Made by a program: the position numbers and the translations under genes. Shown here in pieces: positions 37,849 to 46,479 of a DNA stretch of 64,000 nucleotides. The first letter of the stretch is position 1. The number at the start of each line of letters is the position of its first letter. Below the pieces are notes generated by a model. The model was not told the DNA's origin and did no database searches. It saw only the letters and a list, made by a program, of their open reading frames with translations. The DNA comes from an uncultured Clostridia bacterium (GTDB lineage Bacteria > Bacillota > Clostridia > Oscillospirales > Ruminococcaceae): contig CALWZA010000031.1 in assembly GCA_944385905.1 (NCBI GenBank), positions 1 through 64,000 of the forward strand, given 5' to 3'.

Positions 37849-38631
37849 ATGATAAAGTTTAATGAAAGATATTTTTTTCATTGTGAAACAGCGGGGGAGT
37901 TCCGTTCGGTGGGAGAATGGTCTCATCCCAAAAGAGTACTCCAAAGTCATGAGCTTATTGTAATGCTCGACGGAACGCTGCATATCTGCGAAGGCTCATC
38001 AAAATACGCTCTTACTCAAAACCAAATGCTGATTCTCGAACCGGGAAAGGAGCATTTCGGATATGAAACCGAGAAAGAGCGGCTGTCGTTTTACTGGCTT
38101 CATTTCAGGACAAACCTCGATTTGCCTATTAAATTTTACAGCGGAGAGGAACTATATGAAATCAAACAGTATATAAAAAGACTGCTACATATCGCTAATT
38201 CTCCGACTTATTCACAGACTGCCAAGGACTGCCAGTGCTATATGATATTTGAGGAGCTTATTCAGACGGCGAAAAACAGCAAGCTAATAAGCCCGGTGCT
38301 GATAAGCGACATAACTGAATTTGTTCGGCTGAATCTCAAAAACGATGTTTCTGTGTCAAAGATTGCCGAGTATTTAAACTATAACCCTGATTATCTGGGC
38401 AAGCTTTTCAGAAAATACACCGGAACGGGACTTAAAGAATATATAGCTCAGCAGAAAATGCTCAAAGCGAAAAGTCTGCTGCTGACGACCGATATGAGTA
38501 TAAAACAAATAGCACATGAACTTGGATATGCCGAAGAAAATCTGTTTATAAAGTTTTTTGCATATCATGAAGAAATCAGCCCGGCTGTTTTCAGAGCGCA
38601 GTGTTATAATACTCACATTAATAATAAATAG
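37849..38631 (+). CDS. AraC-family transcription regulator
   Basis: 260 residues from the ATG nine bases after AGTGAG; a GTG five codons upstream lacks a site. The N-terminal half is a cupin sugar-sensing domain (LIVMLDGTLHICEGS, LILEPGKEHFGYE). The C-terminal hundred residues hold two helix-turn-helix motifs (SVSKIAEYLNYNPDYLGKLF and MSIKQIAHELGYAEENLFIK). It stands between GH127 and GH29, with which it shares intergenic regions, so it probably activates one or both in response to a plant sugar. Confidence 0.88.
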   Translation: MIKFNERYFFHCETAGEFRSVGEWSHPKRVLQSHELIVMLDGTLHICEGSSKYALTQNQMLILEPGKEHFGYETEKERLSFYWLHFRTNLDLPIKFYSGEELYEIKQYIKRLLHIANSPTYSQTAKDCQCYMIFEELIQTAKNSKLISPVLISDITEFVRLNLKNDVSVSKIAEYLNYNPDYLGKLFRKYTGTGLKEYIAQQKMLKAKSLLLTTDMSIKQIAHELGYAEENLFIKFFAYHEEISPAVFRAQCYNTHINNK

Positions 38632-38733
38632 GCTTTGATGCTGCCGAGCTTTGTCAGAAAGTATATTTATCAAAATCGGTATTGCCGTGCACGATATTGC
38701 AAGTTTTGTGCATAAAAATGATAAAATATTGTG

Positions 38734-38762
38734 TTGACATTTGCTGTAATGAGCATTATCAT
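38734..38762 (+). promoter_or_regulatory. Promoter of the GH29 fucosidase
   Basis: TTGACA (38734-38739), 17-base spacer, TATCAT (38757-38762), some 35 bases before the start codon. Confidence 0.75.
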
Positions 38763-38796
38763 AAGCATATAATTTCTGTGTTTGGAGGATTGATTT

Positions 38797-40263
38797 ATGG
38801 GAAGCTGGAAGCCGACTTTTGAGTCGCTTAGGGAGTTTGAGTGCCCTGAATGGCTGAAAGACGCAAAATTCGGAATATGGAGTCACTGGGGACCTCAGAG
38901 CGTTCCTATGTGCGGAGACTGGTACGCGAGACATATGTATATTCAGGGAAGCGATCAGTACTTATATCACTGCCGTCACTACGGACACCCGTCAAAGTTT
39001 GGATATAAAGACATCTGCAAGCTTTGGAAGGCGGAAAACTTTGATCCGGATTATCTCATGGATTTGTATGTAAAAGCGGGCGCAAACTATTTTGTATCTC
39101 AGGCAATGCATCATGACAACTTTTTTAATTATCCGTCAGAGGTCCAAAAGATGAATGCTATGAACGTCGGACCGCATAAGAATATAGTCGGAATGTGGAA
39201 GGAAGCGGCGGATAAGCATAATCTTCCGTTCGGACTGACAGAGCACCTCGGCGCTTCATTCTCATGGTGGAGAAACAACAAGGCGTGCGACGGATACGGA
39301 CTCTACAAGGGAGTTCCTTATGACGCCAGCGATCCCGCGTATAAAGATTTTTATCACGACAATATTACCAATGACGGCGAGAGCCTGTTTTCTATCAACC
39401 ACTGGTACACTTCAAACGAGCCGTTCAGACAGTACTGGGCTAAAGCCATGGACGAGCTTATTGAGAAGTTCACCCCTGATTTGCTTTATTCCGACGGAGG
39501 CCTTCCTTTCACAAATGTTCAAGGCCGCTGGGGTGCTGACGGAGCTGACGACACTGATCCGAATTACAAATACGGACTTGAGGCAGTTGCGAAGCTCTAT
39601 AACGCTTCGGAGAAAAAATACGGCAAGAGCAGGGCTGTATACTGTCAGAAAGACCGCAACCCCGCGATTTATAAAATCGGTGTTCTCGATATCGAAAAGA
39701 GCCAGCTTACGGAAATAGAAAAGGATGTATGGCAGACAGATACATGTATAGGAAACTGGTTCTACGATGCTAAGCAGCCATATAAGAAGCCTGATCAGAT
39801 TATTGAAATGCTTATTGATATTGTTTCCAAAAACGGAGTTATGCTTTTGAACATTCTTCAGAAGCCGGACGGAACAATCGACGACGAGGCACTGTTCATT
39901 CTTCAGGAACTTGCAAAGTGGAGAAACGTATGCGGCGAAGGAATTTTCGGAACAAGACCTTACAGCCACTACGGAGAGGGCGAAGCGTTTGTTGACCCGA
40001 CAGGATTCAACGAGACAAAGACTCAGTTTACGAGTTCGGATTTCCGCTTTACTCAGAAAGACGGCAATGTGTATGCGTTTATGATGAAAGCTCCTGAAAG
40101 CGGCGTTGCTGAAATCAAGACAGTTGAAGACAAGGTTATCGGAGTTGAGCTCTTGGGATACGGAAAAGTCCCGTTTGAGGTTTCAGACGGAACTATAAAA
40201 GTAACTCTTCCCGAAAACCTTCCGACCGAGTATACTAACTGCTTGAAGCTTCTTTGCAAATAA
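38797..40263 (+). CDS. Alpha-L-fucosidase, GH29
   Basis: 488 residues without signal peptide. GH29 retaining fucosidase. Marks: WLKDAKFGIWSHWGPQSVP near the N-terminus, GANYFVSQAMHHDNF, FGLTEHLGASFSWW and the nucleophile Asp233 in DLLYSDGGLPF. The C-terminal 90 residues form a beta-sandwich domain. TTTGGAGG precedes the ATG. Being cytoplasmic, it would act on imported fucosylated oligosaccharides, for instance xyloglucan fragments, given GH74 and GH36 nearby; host glycans are another source. Confidence 0.92.
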   Translation: MGSWKPTFESLREFECPEWLKDAKFGIWSHWGPQSVPMCGDWYARHMYIQGSDQYLYHCRHYGHPSKFGYKDICKLWKAENFDPDYLMDLYVKAGANYFVSQAMHHDNFFNYPSEVQKMNAMNVGPHKNIVGMWKEAADKHNLPFGLTEHLGASFSWWRNNKACDGYGLYKGVPYDASDPAYKDFYHDNITNDGESLFSINHWYTSNEPFRQYWAKAMDELIEKFTPDLLYSDGGLPFTNVQGRWGADGADDTDPNYKYGLEAVAKLYNASEKKYGKSRAVYCQKDRNPAIYKIGVLDIEKSQLTEIEKDVWQTDTCIGNWFYDAKQPYKKPDQIIEMLIDIVSKNGVMLLNILQKPDGTIDDEALFILQELAKWRNVCGEGIFGTRPYSHYGEGEAFVDPTGFNETKTQFTSSDFRFTQKDGNVYAFMMKAPESGVAEIKTVEDKVIGVELLGYGKVPFEVSDGTIKVTLPENLPTEYTNCLKLLCK

Positions 40264-40380
40264 CATTGCCTGCTGCGGATTTTTTTAAATCCGCACGGTT
40301 TGGAATTATTTTATGTTTTTAAATGCGCGGCTCTTTTGAGTTGCGTATTTTATTTTGAGTAAACAAAAGTTATAAAGCTC

Positions 40381-40409
40381 TTGACAACTTTATAAATGAG
40401 TGGTATAGT
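40381..40409 (+). promoter_or_regulatory. Promoter of the thrS T-box leader
   Basis: TTGACA (40381-40386), 17-base spacer, TATAGT (40404-40409). The leader RNA starts shortly after. Confidence 0.85.
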
Positions 40410-40419
40410 TTGTTTAAAT

Positions 40420-40672
40420 AAAAGCGTTGACGGGGAAGCCTCAGCGAATTTTCGGCTAAGAGAGCGCCGTTTGGTGTAAAAGGCGCGCCGAAATGCAAAA
40501 GGACACCGCCCCTGAGTGTGCCTTAATCGGCAACGGTCTGCCGCCGTTATACGGCTTAAGAGGTCTGTGCTTTGTTATACTATTATAATAGTATAATAAG
40601 TGCGGATGAAAACGGGTGGAACCACGGTTGATAATCGTCCCTGAAATTTTTTCAGGGGCGTTTTTGTTTTTC
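40420..40672 (+). ncRNA. T-box leader of thrS with terminator
   Basis: Conserved T-box parts in order: GACGGGG and CCCCTGAGTG closing stem I, the AGAGAGCG bulge region (about 40460-40470), a candidate specifier ACC (Thr) in GGACACCGCC, and the T-box sequence GGGTGGAACCACGG (40614-40627). TGGA in the bulge would pair with a tRNA ending UCCA. Terminator: CGTCCCTGAA (40636-40645) with TTCAGGGGCG (40651-40660), then TTTTTGTTTTT. Uncharged tRNA-Thr should open thrS. A perfect 22-bp A/T palindrome (40575-40596) sits between stem I and the antiterminator. Confidence 0.92.
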
Positions 40673-40717
40673 GTCCCGTATGAAAATATACTATTATAAT
40701 AAGGAGAGATATTAAAA

Positions 40718-42661
40718 ATGATTAAGCTGACTCTTAAAGACGGCTCGGTTCGTGAAATCGAAAACGCTCAGTCCGCCGCAGAAATTACAAAATCCATCAG
40801 CATGGGACTTTACAAAGCCGCATGCGCCGTTAAAATCAACGGAGAGGTAAAGGATTTGAGAACTGTTGTATCCGACGACTGCTCGTTCGAGGTGCTTACC
40901 TTCGACGACAAGGACGGAAGATCGGCGTTCAGGCATACAGCTTCTCACCTCATGGCTCAGGCTGTCAAGAACCTTTATCCGAACGCTCTGCTTGCGAGAG
41001 GCCCCGCTACAGAGACAGGATTTTACTATGACTTTCAGGTTGAAAAGCCGTTTTCGCCCGACGATTTGAAAAAAATTGAGGACGAAATGAAAAGACTCGC
41101 CAAGGAGGGCTTCGAGCTTGAGAGATTTGAGCTTCCTGCCGACGAGGCGCTGAAGCTTATGGAGGAAAAGGGCGAGAAGTTTAAGGTTGAGCTTATCAAA
41201 AAGCACGACGACAAGGGGGAAACTCTTTCGTTTTATAAGCAGGGAGATTTTGTTGACCTATGCGCAGGACCGCATATTATGAACGTTTCGGCAATTAAGG
41301 CTGTAAAGCTTCTTTCCTGCACGGGCGCTTACTGGGGCAAGGCTGAGGACGGAATTCAGCTTTCGAGAATTTACGGAACAGCGTTTCCGAAAGCGTCCGA
41401 GCTTGATGAGTTTTTAAAGGCTCAGGAGGAGGCAAAGCTTCGCGACCACAATAAAATAGGCCGTGAGCTTGAATATTTCACAACGGTTGACTATATCGGA
41501 CAGGGACTGCCGATTCTGCTTCCTAAGGGCGCGAGAGTTATTCAGCTTTTGCAGAGATTCGTTGAGGATACAGAGCAGGAAAGAGGATATCTGCTCACGA
41601 AAACTCCTCTCATGGCAAAAAGAGAGCTTTATAAAATTTCGGGACACTGGGATCACTACCTTGACGGAATGTTCGTGCTGGGAGACCCAAGCGACGAGGA
41701 AAAGGAGTGCTTTGCGCTTCGTCCGATGACCTGCCCGTTCCAGTATCAGGTTTTCCTCAACAGACAGCGTTCCTACCGTGACCTTCCTATGAGACTCGGC
41801 GAAACATCGACCTTGTTCAGAAACGAGGACAGCGGTGAAATGCACGGCCTTATCAGAGTACGTCAGTTTACAATTTCCGAGGGACACCTTATTATCCGCC
41901 CGGAACAGCTTGAGGATGAGTTTAAAGGCTGCCTTGAGCTTGCAAAATTCATGCTTGAAACAGTCGGACTTGCCGAGGATGTTTCATACCGCTTCTCACA
42001 GTGGGACCCGAATAACAAGGCTAAGTATGAAGGCACTCCCGAACAGTGGGATGAGGCTCAGGGACTTATGAAAAAAATTCTCGACCATCTCGGAGTAAAG
42101 TATGAAATAGGAATAGACGAAGCGGCGTTTTACGGACCTAAGCTCGATATTCAGATAAAGAACGTTTTCGGCAAAGAGGATACTCTCATCACACTTCAGA
42201 TAGATATGCTTTTGGCGAAAAAATTCGGAATGGAATATGTCGATGTTGACGGAACAAAGAAAATGCCCTACATTATTCACAGAACATCTCTCGGCTGCTA
42301 TGAGAGAACGCTGGCGCTTCTGCTTGAAAAATACGCAGGCGCTCTTCCGCTTTGGCTTGCGCCCACTCAGGCGGTTATCATGCCGATATCGGACAGACAG
42401 CTTGACTACGCTAACGAAATCAAGCAGATGCTTCACGCAAAGGGCATGAGAGTTGAGGTTGACGACAGAAGCGAGAAAATCGGATATAAGATTCGTCAGG
42501 CTCAGCTTGAAAAGGTTCCGTATATGCTTATTATCGGAGACAAGGAGCTTGAGGACAGAACTGTTTCACTTCGTTCGAGAAAAGAGGGCGACCTGGGCGC
42601 AATGAGCGCAGAAGCTGCCGCCGCAAAGCTTTTTGAAGAAATCGAAACCAAGGCGAAATAA
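40718..42661 (+). CDS. thrS: Threonyl-tRNA synthetase
   Basis: 647 residues with the full domain order: TGS (1-60), editing domain with HTASHLMAQAV, class II core and anticodon-binding domain (APTQAVIMPISDRQLDYA). The three zinc ligands are kept: Cys in RPMTCPFQYQVF, His in TISEGHLI and His in IHRTSLGCYERTLALLLEKYAG. The usual MNCPGHM motif reads MTCPFQY, a divergent form. AAGGAGAG precedes the ATG, behind the T-box. Confidence 0.96.
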   Translation: MIKLTLKDGSVREIENAQSAAEITKSISMGLYKAACAVKINGEVKDLRTVVSDDCSFEVLTFDDKDGRSAFRHTASHLMAQAVKNLYPNALLARGPATETGFYYDFQVEKPFSPDDLKKIEDEMKRLAKEGFELERFELPADEALKLMEEKGEKFKVELIKKHDDKGETLSFYKQGDFVDLCAGPHIMNVSAIKAVKLLSCTGAYWGKAEDGIQLSRIYGTAFPKASELDEFLKAQEEAKLRDHNKIGRELEYFTTVDYIGQGLPILLPKGARVIQLLQRFVEDTEQERGYLLTKTPLMAKRELYKISGHWDHYLDGMFVLGDPSDEEKECFALRPMTCPFQYQVFLNRQRSYRDLPMRLGETSTLFRNEDSGEMHGLIRVRQFTISEGHLIIRPEQLEDEFKGCLELAKFMLETVGLAEDVSYRFSQWDPNNKAKYEGTPEQWDEAQGLMKKILDHLGVKYEIGIDEAAFYGPKLDIQIKNVFGKEDTLITLQIDMLLAKKFGMEYVDVDGTKKMPYIIHRTSLGCYERTLALLLEKYAGALPLWLAPTQAVIMPISDRQLDYANEIKQMLHAKGMRVEVDDRSEKIGYKIRQAQLEKVPYMLIIGDKELEDRTVSLRSRKEGDLGAMSAEAAAAKLFEEIETKAK

Positions 42662-42911
42662 TAATTATATGCAATTATATGTAGATATATAACAATTAAT
42701 ATATAAAAAAGCTTAGTGTAGTTGTGCAAATATACAAATGAAAAATTTTTTTAAAAAGCTTGAAACAAAAAGCTTGGCTATCGACACTATATAGACAACG
42801 GGAGGAGATAAATCCTGAGCATTATTCCGTTTGGGCATTAAGCCGGTAAGAAAATAGTGATAATAGATAAAATGCATAAAGCTAAAATAATCTATTTATG
42901 CTATTTGATGA

Positions 42912-42940
42912 TTGACAGAGGTGCCGATGAATGGTAAAAT
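42912..42940 (+). promoter_or_regulatory. Promoter of the surface-protein gene
   Basis: TTGACA (42912-42917), 17-base spacer, TAAAAT (42935-42940). The leader that follows is about 105 bases and carries a hairpin (CGACGG 42967-42972 with CCGTCG 42979-42984). The remaining bases from 42662 to 42911 are A/T-rich and show no gene. Confidence 0.8.
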
Positions 42941-43052
42941 GTTAGCGTGGATTTCTCCGCAAGGTTCGACGGAATACGCCGTCGGGCGTAAACGTTGATT
43001 TCCATACCCAATATGGGAAGAAAAAAACACAAATTTAAGGAGGAAATTTTTC

Positions 43053-44414
43053 ATGAACATGAAAAAGGCACTTGCCGGTCTTAGCGCTGGCCTTGTAGCT
43101 GTTTCAGCAATGGCTACAACTGCATTTGCAGAAGAGACCAACATCAATCTCTTTGCATGGGATTATCAGACAAACACCTACAAAACATCCGTAAACGTTT
43201 ACGGCGACTATGGTTACCTCAACAACGGAGATCACATGGAGTTCGCTCTTTACTTCTCTGATGAAGACAGCCTCAACGAGATTAATGAGGTTAAGGTAAA
43301 CGGCTACACAGCATATCCTTACGCTGTACTTGCAACAGTCCAGGGAGATAATCCAGACACTGTAGGAGTAACTGAAACATCATATGATAAGTTGATGAAA
43401 AAGGCAGACATTAACTGGTGGGGAATGAATGACGCGGAGAAAGCTGCATTCCTTAGCTCTGTTAAGGTTGCTTACTACTGCCTCAACGTCGGAGCATTCG
43501 GAAGCAATGCTTATAATGACTTCACAGGCTTCGTAGATGCCGGATTGAACGGCGCATCAATTCCTGCCGGCAGATATGATGCTCTTGACATCACTGTTGT
43601 TTGCAAGGAAGGCAACGCTACCGACAACAAGAATGAGCTTAAAGTAAACCAGTACTGGGGCGACGCAACAAGACTTTACTTCCGCGCTGTTTCAATTGCA
43701 GGCAACACATATGGTAGTGGTTGCGGCGACTTGACAGGTGTTTCGATCCTCAACGTTTGGGGTAATGCAAATGCTTCAAACTGGGTTCTCAACCTCGTTA
43801 AGGAAACATCCGCAAGAACAAATATCGCTTGGGGCTCTTTTACATCTTATGACATGACAGTTGCTAACACCAACGCTATTAAGGCTGCTAAGACAGCTAA
43901 GCTTGTACTTACACTTAACGCTGATGTTAAGGACGCTCTTGCTAAGGTTAAGGTAACATCTATCTGGGACGATGGTTACAAGTACCAGGACGGCGACTAT
44001 AACTGGAACATCGCAAGCGAGACAACCGCTTACGCTGTAGGCGCTATCGGAAACACACTTACAATTGAGCTCCCTGTTGAGGCTGTTTACTCGGCTGCAT
44101 ATGACAAGGTTGTTGAAGCTCTTACGTTCGAAGTTATCGACACAAGCGCTGACTTCGGTGCCGGCACAGCAAACGACATCAAGCGTGCTAACATCGTTTC
44201 AGCAGTTATCACAGTTTCAAACGACGAGTCTGAAGTGATCGACGTTGAAGAGCCTATTGAGCCAAAGCCCGACGATGAAGATGAAATCACTGTTGACGAT
44301 GATAAAACAGATACAGAAGAGCCTGCAGATAAAAACCCTGGCACAGGCGCTGCTATCGCACTCGTTCCTGTAGTTCTTGCTGCTGCAGCTGCTGTAGTTG
44401 CTAAGAGAAAGTAA
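43053..44414 (+). CDS. Secreted surface protein with NPGTG sorting-like tail
   Basis: 453 residues. AAGGAGG eight bases before the ATG. Signal peptide KKALAGLSAGLVAVSA ending at about residue 28 (TTAFAEE). Residues 29-380 are a predicted beta-rich body with many Tyr, Trp, Asn and Asp (WDYQTNTYKTSVNVYG, IWDDGYKYQDGDYNW), possibly two similar halves. An acidic linker of Asp, Glu and Pro follows. The end is NPGTGAAIALVPVV plus a hydrophobic helix and KRK, like a sortase signal of the NPxTG kind. Strong promoter and biased codons imply high expression. Function unknown; a surface layer or glycan-binding protein is possible. Confidence 0.7.
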   Translation: MNMKKALAGLSAGLVAVSAMATTAFAEETNINLFAWDYQTNTYKTSVNVYGDYGYLNNGDHMEFALYFSDEDSLNEINEVKVNGYTAYPYAVLATVQGDNPDTVGVTETSYDKLMKKADINWWGMNDAEKAAFLSSVKVAYYCLNVGAFGSNAYNDFTGFVDAGLNGASIPAGRYDALDITVVCKEGNATDNKNELKVNQYWGDATRLYFRAVSIAGNTYGSGCGDLTGVSILNVWGNANASNWVLNLVKETSARTNIAWGSFTSYDMTVANTNAIKAAKTAKLVLTLNADVKDALAKVKVTSIWDDGYKYQDGDYNWNIASETTAYAVGAIGNTLTIELPVEAVYSAAYDKVVEALTFEVIDTSADFGAGTANDIKRANIVSAVITVSNDESEVIDVEEPIEPKPDDEDEITVDDDKTDTEEPADKNPGTGAAIALVPVVLAAAAAVVAKRK

Positions 44415-44457
44415 TTTAAACCATTCGGTTTGAGTTATTAAACTAAAAACAAAATTT

Positions 44458-44488
44458 CCGCTCCCGGATTTCCGGGGGCGGTTTTTTG
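44458..44488 (+). terminator. Terminator after the surface-protein gene
   Basis: CCGCTCCCGGA (44458-44468) pairs with TCCGGGGGCGG (44471-44481), followed by TTTTTTG. Confidence 0.85.
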
Positions 44489-44617
44489 TGCATTACGCAT
44501 AACAATGTTGTTTTAATAATATAATTTCAGTGAATATAGCTTGTATAAGAAAATGTGCATTATATACAAAAAATCGTGTCGTATTTTGAACAATATACAA
44601 AAATAGCAAAGCCTATA

Positions 44618-44646
44618 TTGACAGACTTGTGATAGTTTGATATAAT
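44618..44646 (+). promoter_or_regulatory. Consensus promoter of the ABC operon
   Basis: A perfect TTGACA (44618-44623), 17-base spacer and perfect TATAAT (44641-44646). Two copies of ATATACAAAAA (from 44562 and 44593, 31 bp apart) lie just upstream and could bind a regulator. Confidence 0.85.
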
Positions 44647-44683
44647 TACAACGAAAAGAAGCTATTTCGATATCACTTTTTAA

Positions 44684-44733
44684 GCAAACCGACAAATCTG
44701 CGCTTTATGTGCGATTTGAACAAATTGGTTTGC
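44684..44733 (+). promoter_or_regulatory. Leader hairpin of the ABC operon
   Basis: GCAAACC (44684-44690) pairs with GGTTTGC (44727-44733), and an inner AAATC-GCGC arm pairs with GTGC-GATTT over loop TTTAT. No T-run follows, so it is not a simple terminator. It could stabilise the leader or control the operon. The other bases of the gap 44489-44813 show no gene. Confidence 0.5.
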
Positions 44734-44813
44734 CTATTTCTGTTTATGGACATATACACATGCTTTTTGTTGAATATGCATAAAACATTACTTATCTGAA
44801 AGGATGTCTTGCC

Positions 44814-45491
44814 GTGGAGATTATTCTCGAAACAAAGAATATTTGCCGCGATTTTAAAATCGGCGACGGCAGTATTGTTCACGCACTGAAAAATGTTAAC
44901 ATAGCCATTGAAAAAGGAAAGCTTACAATTCTACGCGGACGTTCAGGCAGCGGTAAGACTACGCTTATAAACATATTAGGCGCTCTTGATAAGCCAACGT
45001 CCGGCGAGGTAATCTTTCAGGACAGCGATATTACAAAACTTTCCGAGAAGAAAAGGGATATGCTAAGACGGTTTGACATGGCTTTTGTTTTTCAGTCGGT
45101 TGCTCTGATGTCTTCGATGACTGCGTATGAAAATGTTGATTTTGGATTAAGGTTAGCTAAATATCCTTATAACAAGCGCAGCGAACGTGTTAAATACTGT
45201 CTTGAAAACGTTAATCTCGGCAAACGTATGCATCACCGTCCGGGCGAGATGTCGGGAGGCGAGCAGCAGAGAGTGGCTATCGCGAGAGCTATTTCACATG
45301 AACCGTCAATTATTTTTGCCGATGAGCCTACCGCTGAGCTTGATACGACTACCAGCCTTCAGGTTGTCGCGTTGTTTAAGAAACTGACTCAGGAACAGGG
45401 AATGACGATTATAATGACAACTCATGACCCGAGCATGGTCGATATTGCCGATAAGGTATATACTCTTGAGGACGGTGAGATTGTTGAGTGA
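44814..45491 (+). CDS. ABC ATPase, MacB/LolD type (first of two)
   Basis: 225 residues from a GTG behind GAAAGGA. A stand-alone nucleotide-binding domain: Walker A GRSGSGKTTLIN near residue 45, Q-loop VFQSVALMSSMTAYENV, signature EMSGGEQQRVAIARAI, Walker B IIFADEPTAELD and switch His in TTHDPS. The EYE-like Q-loop and the short C-terminus without TOBE domain place it with LolD/MacB/FtsE, not with MalK/MsmX sugar ATPases. No FtsX/MacB permease is in the window; the only permeases downstream are MalF/MalG-like. First gene of the operon; it overlaps the next by eight bases. Confidence 0.92.
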   Translation: MEIILETKNICRDFKIGDGSIVHALKNVNIAIEKGKLTILRGRSGSGKTTLINILGALDKPTSGEVIFQDSDITKLSEKKRDMLRRFDMAFVFQSVALMSSMTAYENVDFGLRLAKYPYNKRSERVKYCLENVNLGKRMHHRPGEMSGGEQQRVAIARAISHEPSIIFADEPTAELDTTTSLQVVALFKKLTQEQGMTIIMTTHDPSMVDIADKVYTLEDGEIVE

Positions 45492-46419
45492 AAATGTTGC
45501 AGCTGTAGAAAGCGATATCATGATTCAATGTGAGAACCTTGTAAAGATTTATAAGACCGACGAAATCGAAGTTGTCGCCCTTCAAGGTCTAGACCTTGAA
45601 GTGAAAAAGGGCGAGCTTATGGCGATAGTCGGAAACTCGGGCAGCGGCAAGTCAACCCTGCTGAATATGCTCGGAGGACTTGACAAGCCTTCTGCGGGCA
45701 CGCTTCTTGTCGACGGAAGAAATCTCCTGAAGTATACAGAAAAGGATTATATCGAATATAAACGCGATGTTGTTGGGTTTGTTTGGCAGAACAACGCCAG
45801 AAACCTTATACCTTATCTTACCGCGGTGCAAAATGTTGAAATGCCGATGCTTCTTCACAGTGAGAAAAAACGGCGGCAAAAAGCCCTCGAGCTTTTAGAT
45901 ATGGTGGGACTCTCACATCGAAAAAACAGCCGTCTTGACCAGATGTCGGGAGGCGAACAGCAGAGAGTCGCCATAGCAATTGCTCTCGCTAATAATCCGA
46001 AACTTCTTCTTGCAGACGAGCCTACCGGTTCTGTTGACTCAAAGACATCAAATGTAATCCTTGATGTGTTTAAAAAATTGAACCGTGAAACAGGAGTTAC
46101 AGTCGTAATAGTTACCCACGACGTAAAATTGGCTCAGCATATAGATCGTGTCGTAGCAATACGCGACGGACGAACAAGCTCGGAAATAATTCGAAAACGC
46201 TCATATGTTGAGGAGCTTAATGAGCTTGGAAAGAAAGTTCAGGTTGAGAACGAAGAGCTGTCAATTCAGGAGGAGCTTATCGTTTTGGACAGGTCAGGGC
46301 GTCTCCAGCTGCCTAAGGATTACATTGAGGCGCTTGGAATTAAGGGCGGAGACAAGGTCAAGGTTGACCTCGATAAGGATGCTGAAAGGATATATGTTTA
46401 TAAAGGCAATTCGGTCTAA
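45484..46419 (+). CDS. ABC ATPase, MacB/LolD type, with AbrB-like C-terminal domain
   Basis: 311 residues if translated from TTG 45484, which overlaps the first ATPase stop by eight bases and has GGTGAG upstream; ATG 45520 is an alternative. Walker A VGNSGSGKSTLLN, Q-loop VWQNNARNLIPYLTAVQN, signature QMSGGEQQRVAIAIAL, Walker B LLLADEPTGSVDSKT and H-loop VTHDV are intact. After residue 230, a tail adds ELIVLDRSGRLQLPKDYIE and KVKVDLDKD, the swapped-hairpin pattern of AbrB/SpoVT/MazE domains. This could dimerise the ATPase or bind DNA. It would pair with the first ATPase as a heterodimer. Confidence 0.9.
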   Translation: MSENVAAVESDIMIQCENLVKIYKTDEIEVVALQGLDLEVKKGELMAIVGNSGSGKSTLLNMLGGLDKPSAGTLLVDGRNLLKYTEKDYIEYKRDVVGFVWQNNARNLIPYLTAVQNVEMPMLLHSEKKRRQKALELLDMVGLSHRKNSRLDQMSGGEQQRVAIAIALANNPKLLLADEPTGSVDSKTSNVILDVFKKLNRETGVTVVIVTHDVKLAQHIDRVVAIRDGRTSSEIIRKRSYVEELNELGKKVQVENEELSIQEELIVLDRSGRLQLPKDYIEALGIKGGDKVKVDLDKDAERIYVYKGNSV

Positions 46420-46479
46420 TAATTTTTTTATAACCCGTTCGGGAGAAATATAATTACCAGCATGAAAGGTGGATAAATA

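Noticed and set aside
42941-43052. Leader of the surface-protein gene as a c-di-GMP or other known riboswitch
   Set aside because: Only a small CGACGG/CCGTCG hairpin is visible; conserved bases of the known classes were not found.
44814-46419. MacAB-type efflux pump
   Set aside because: No MacB/FtsX permease or MacA-like adaptor follows; the operon continues with importer parts.
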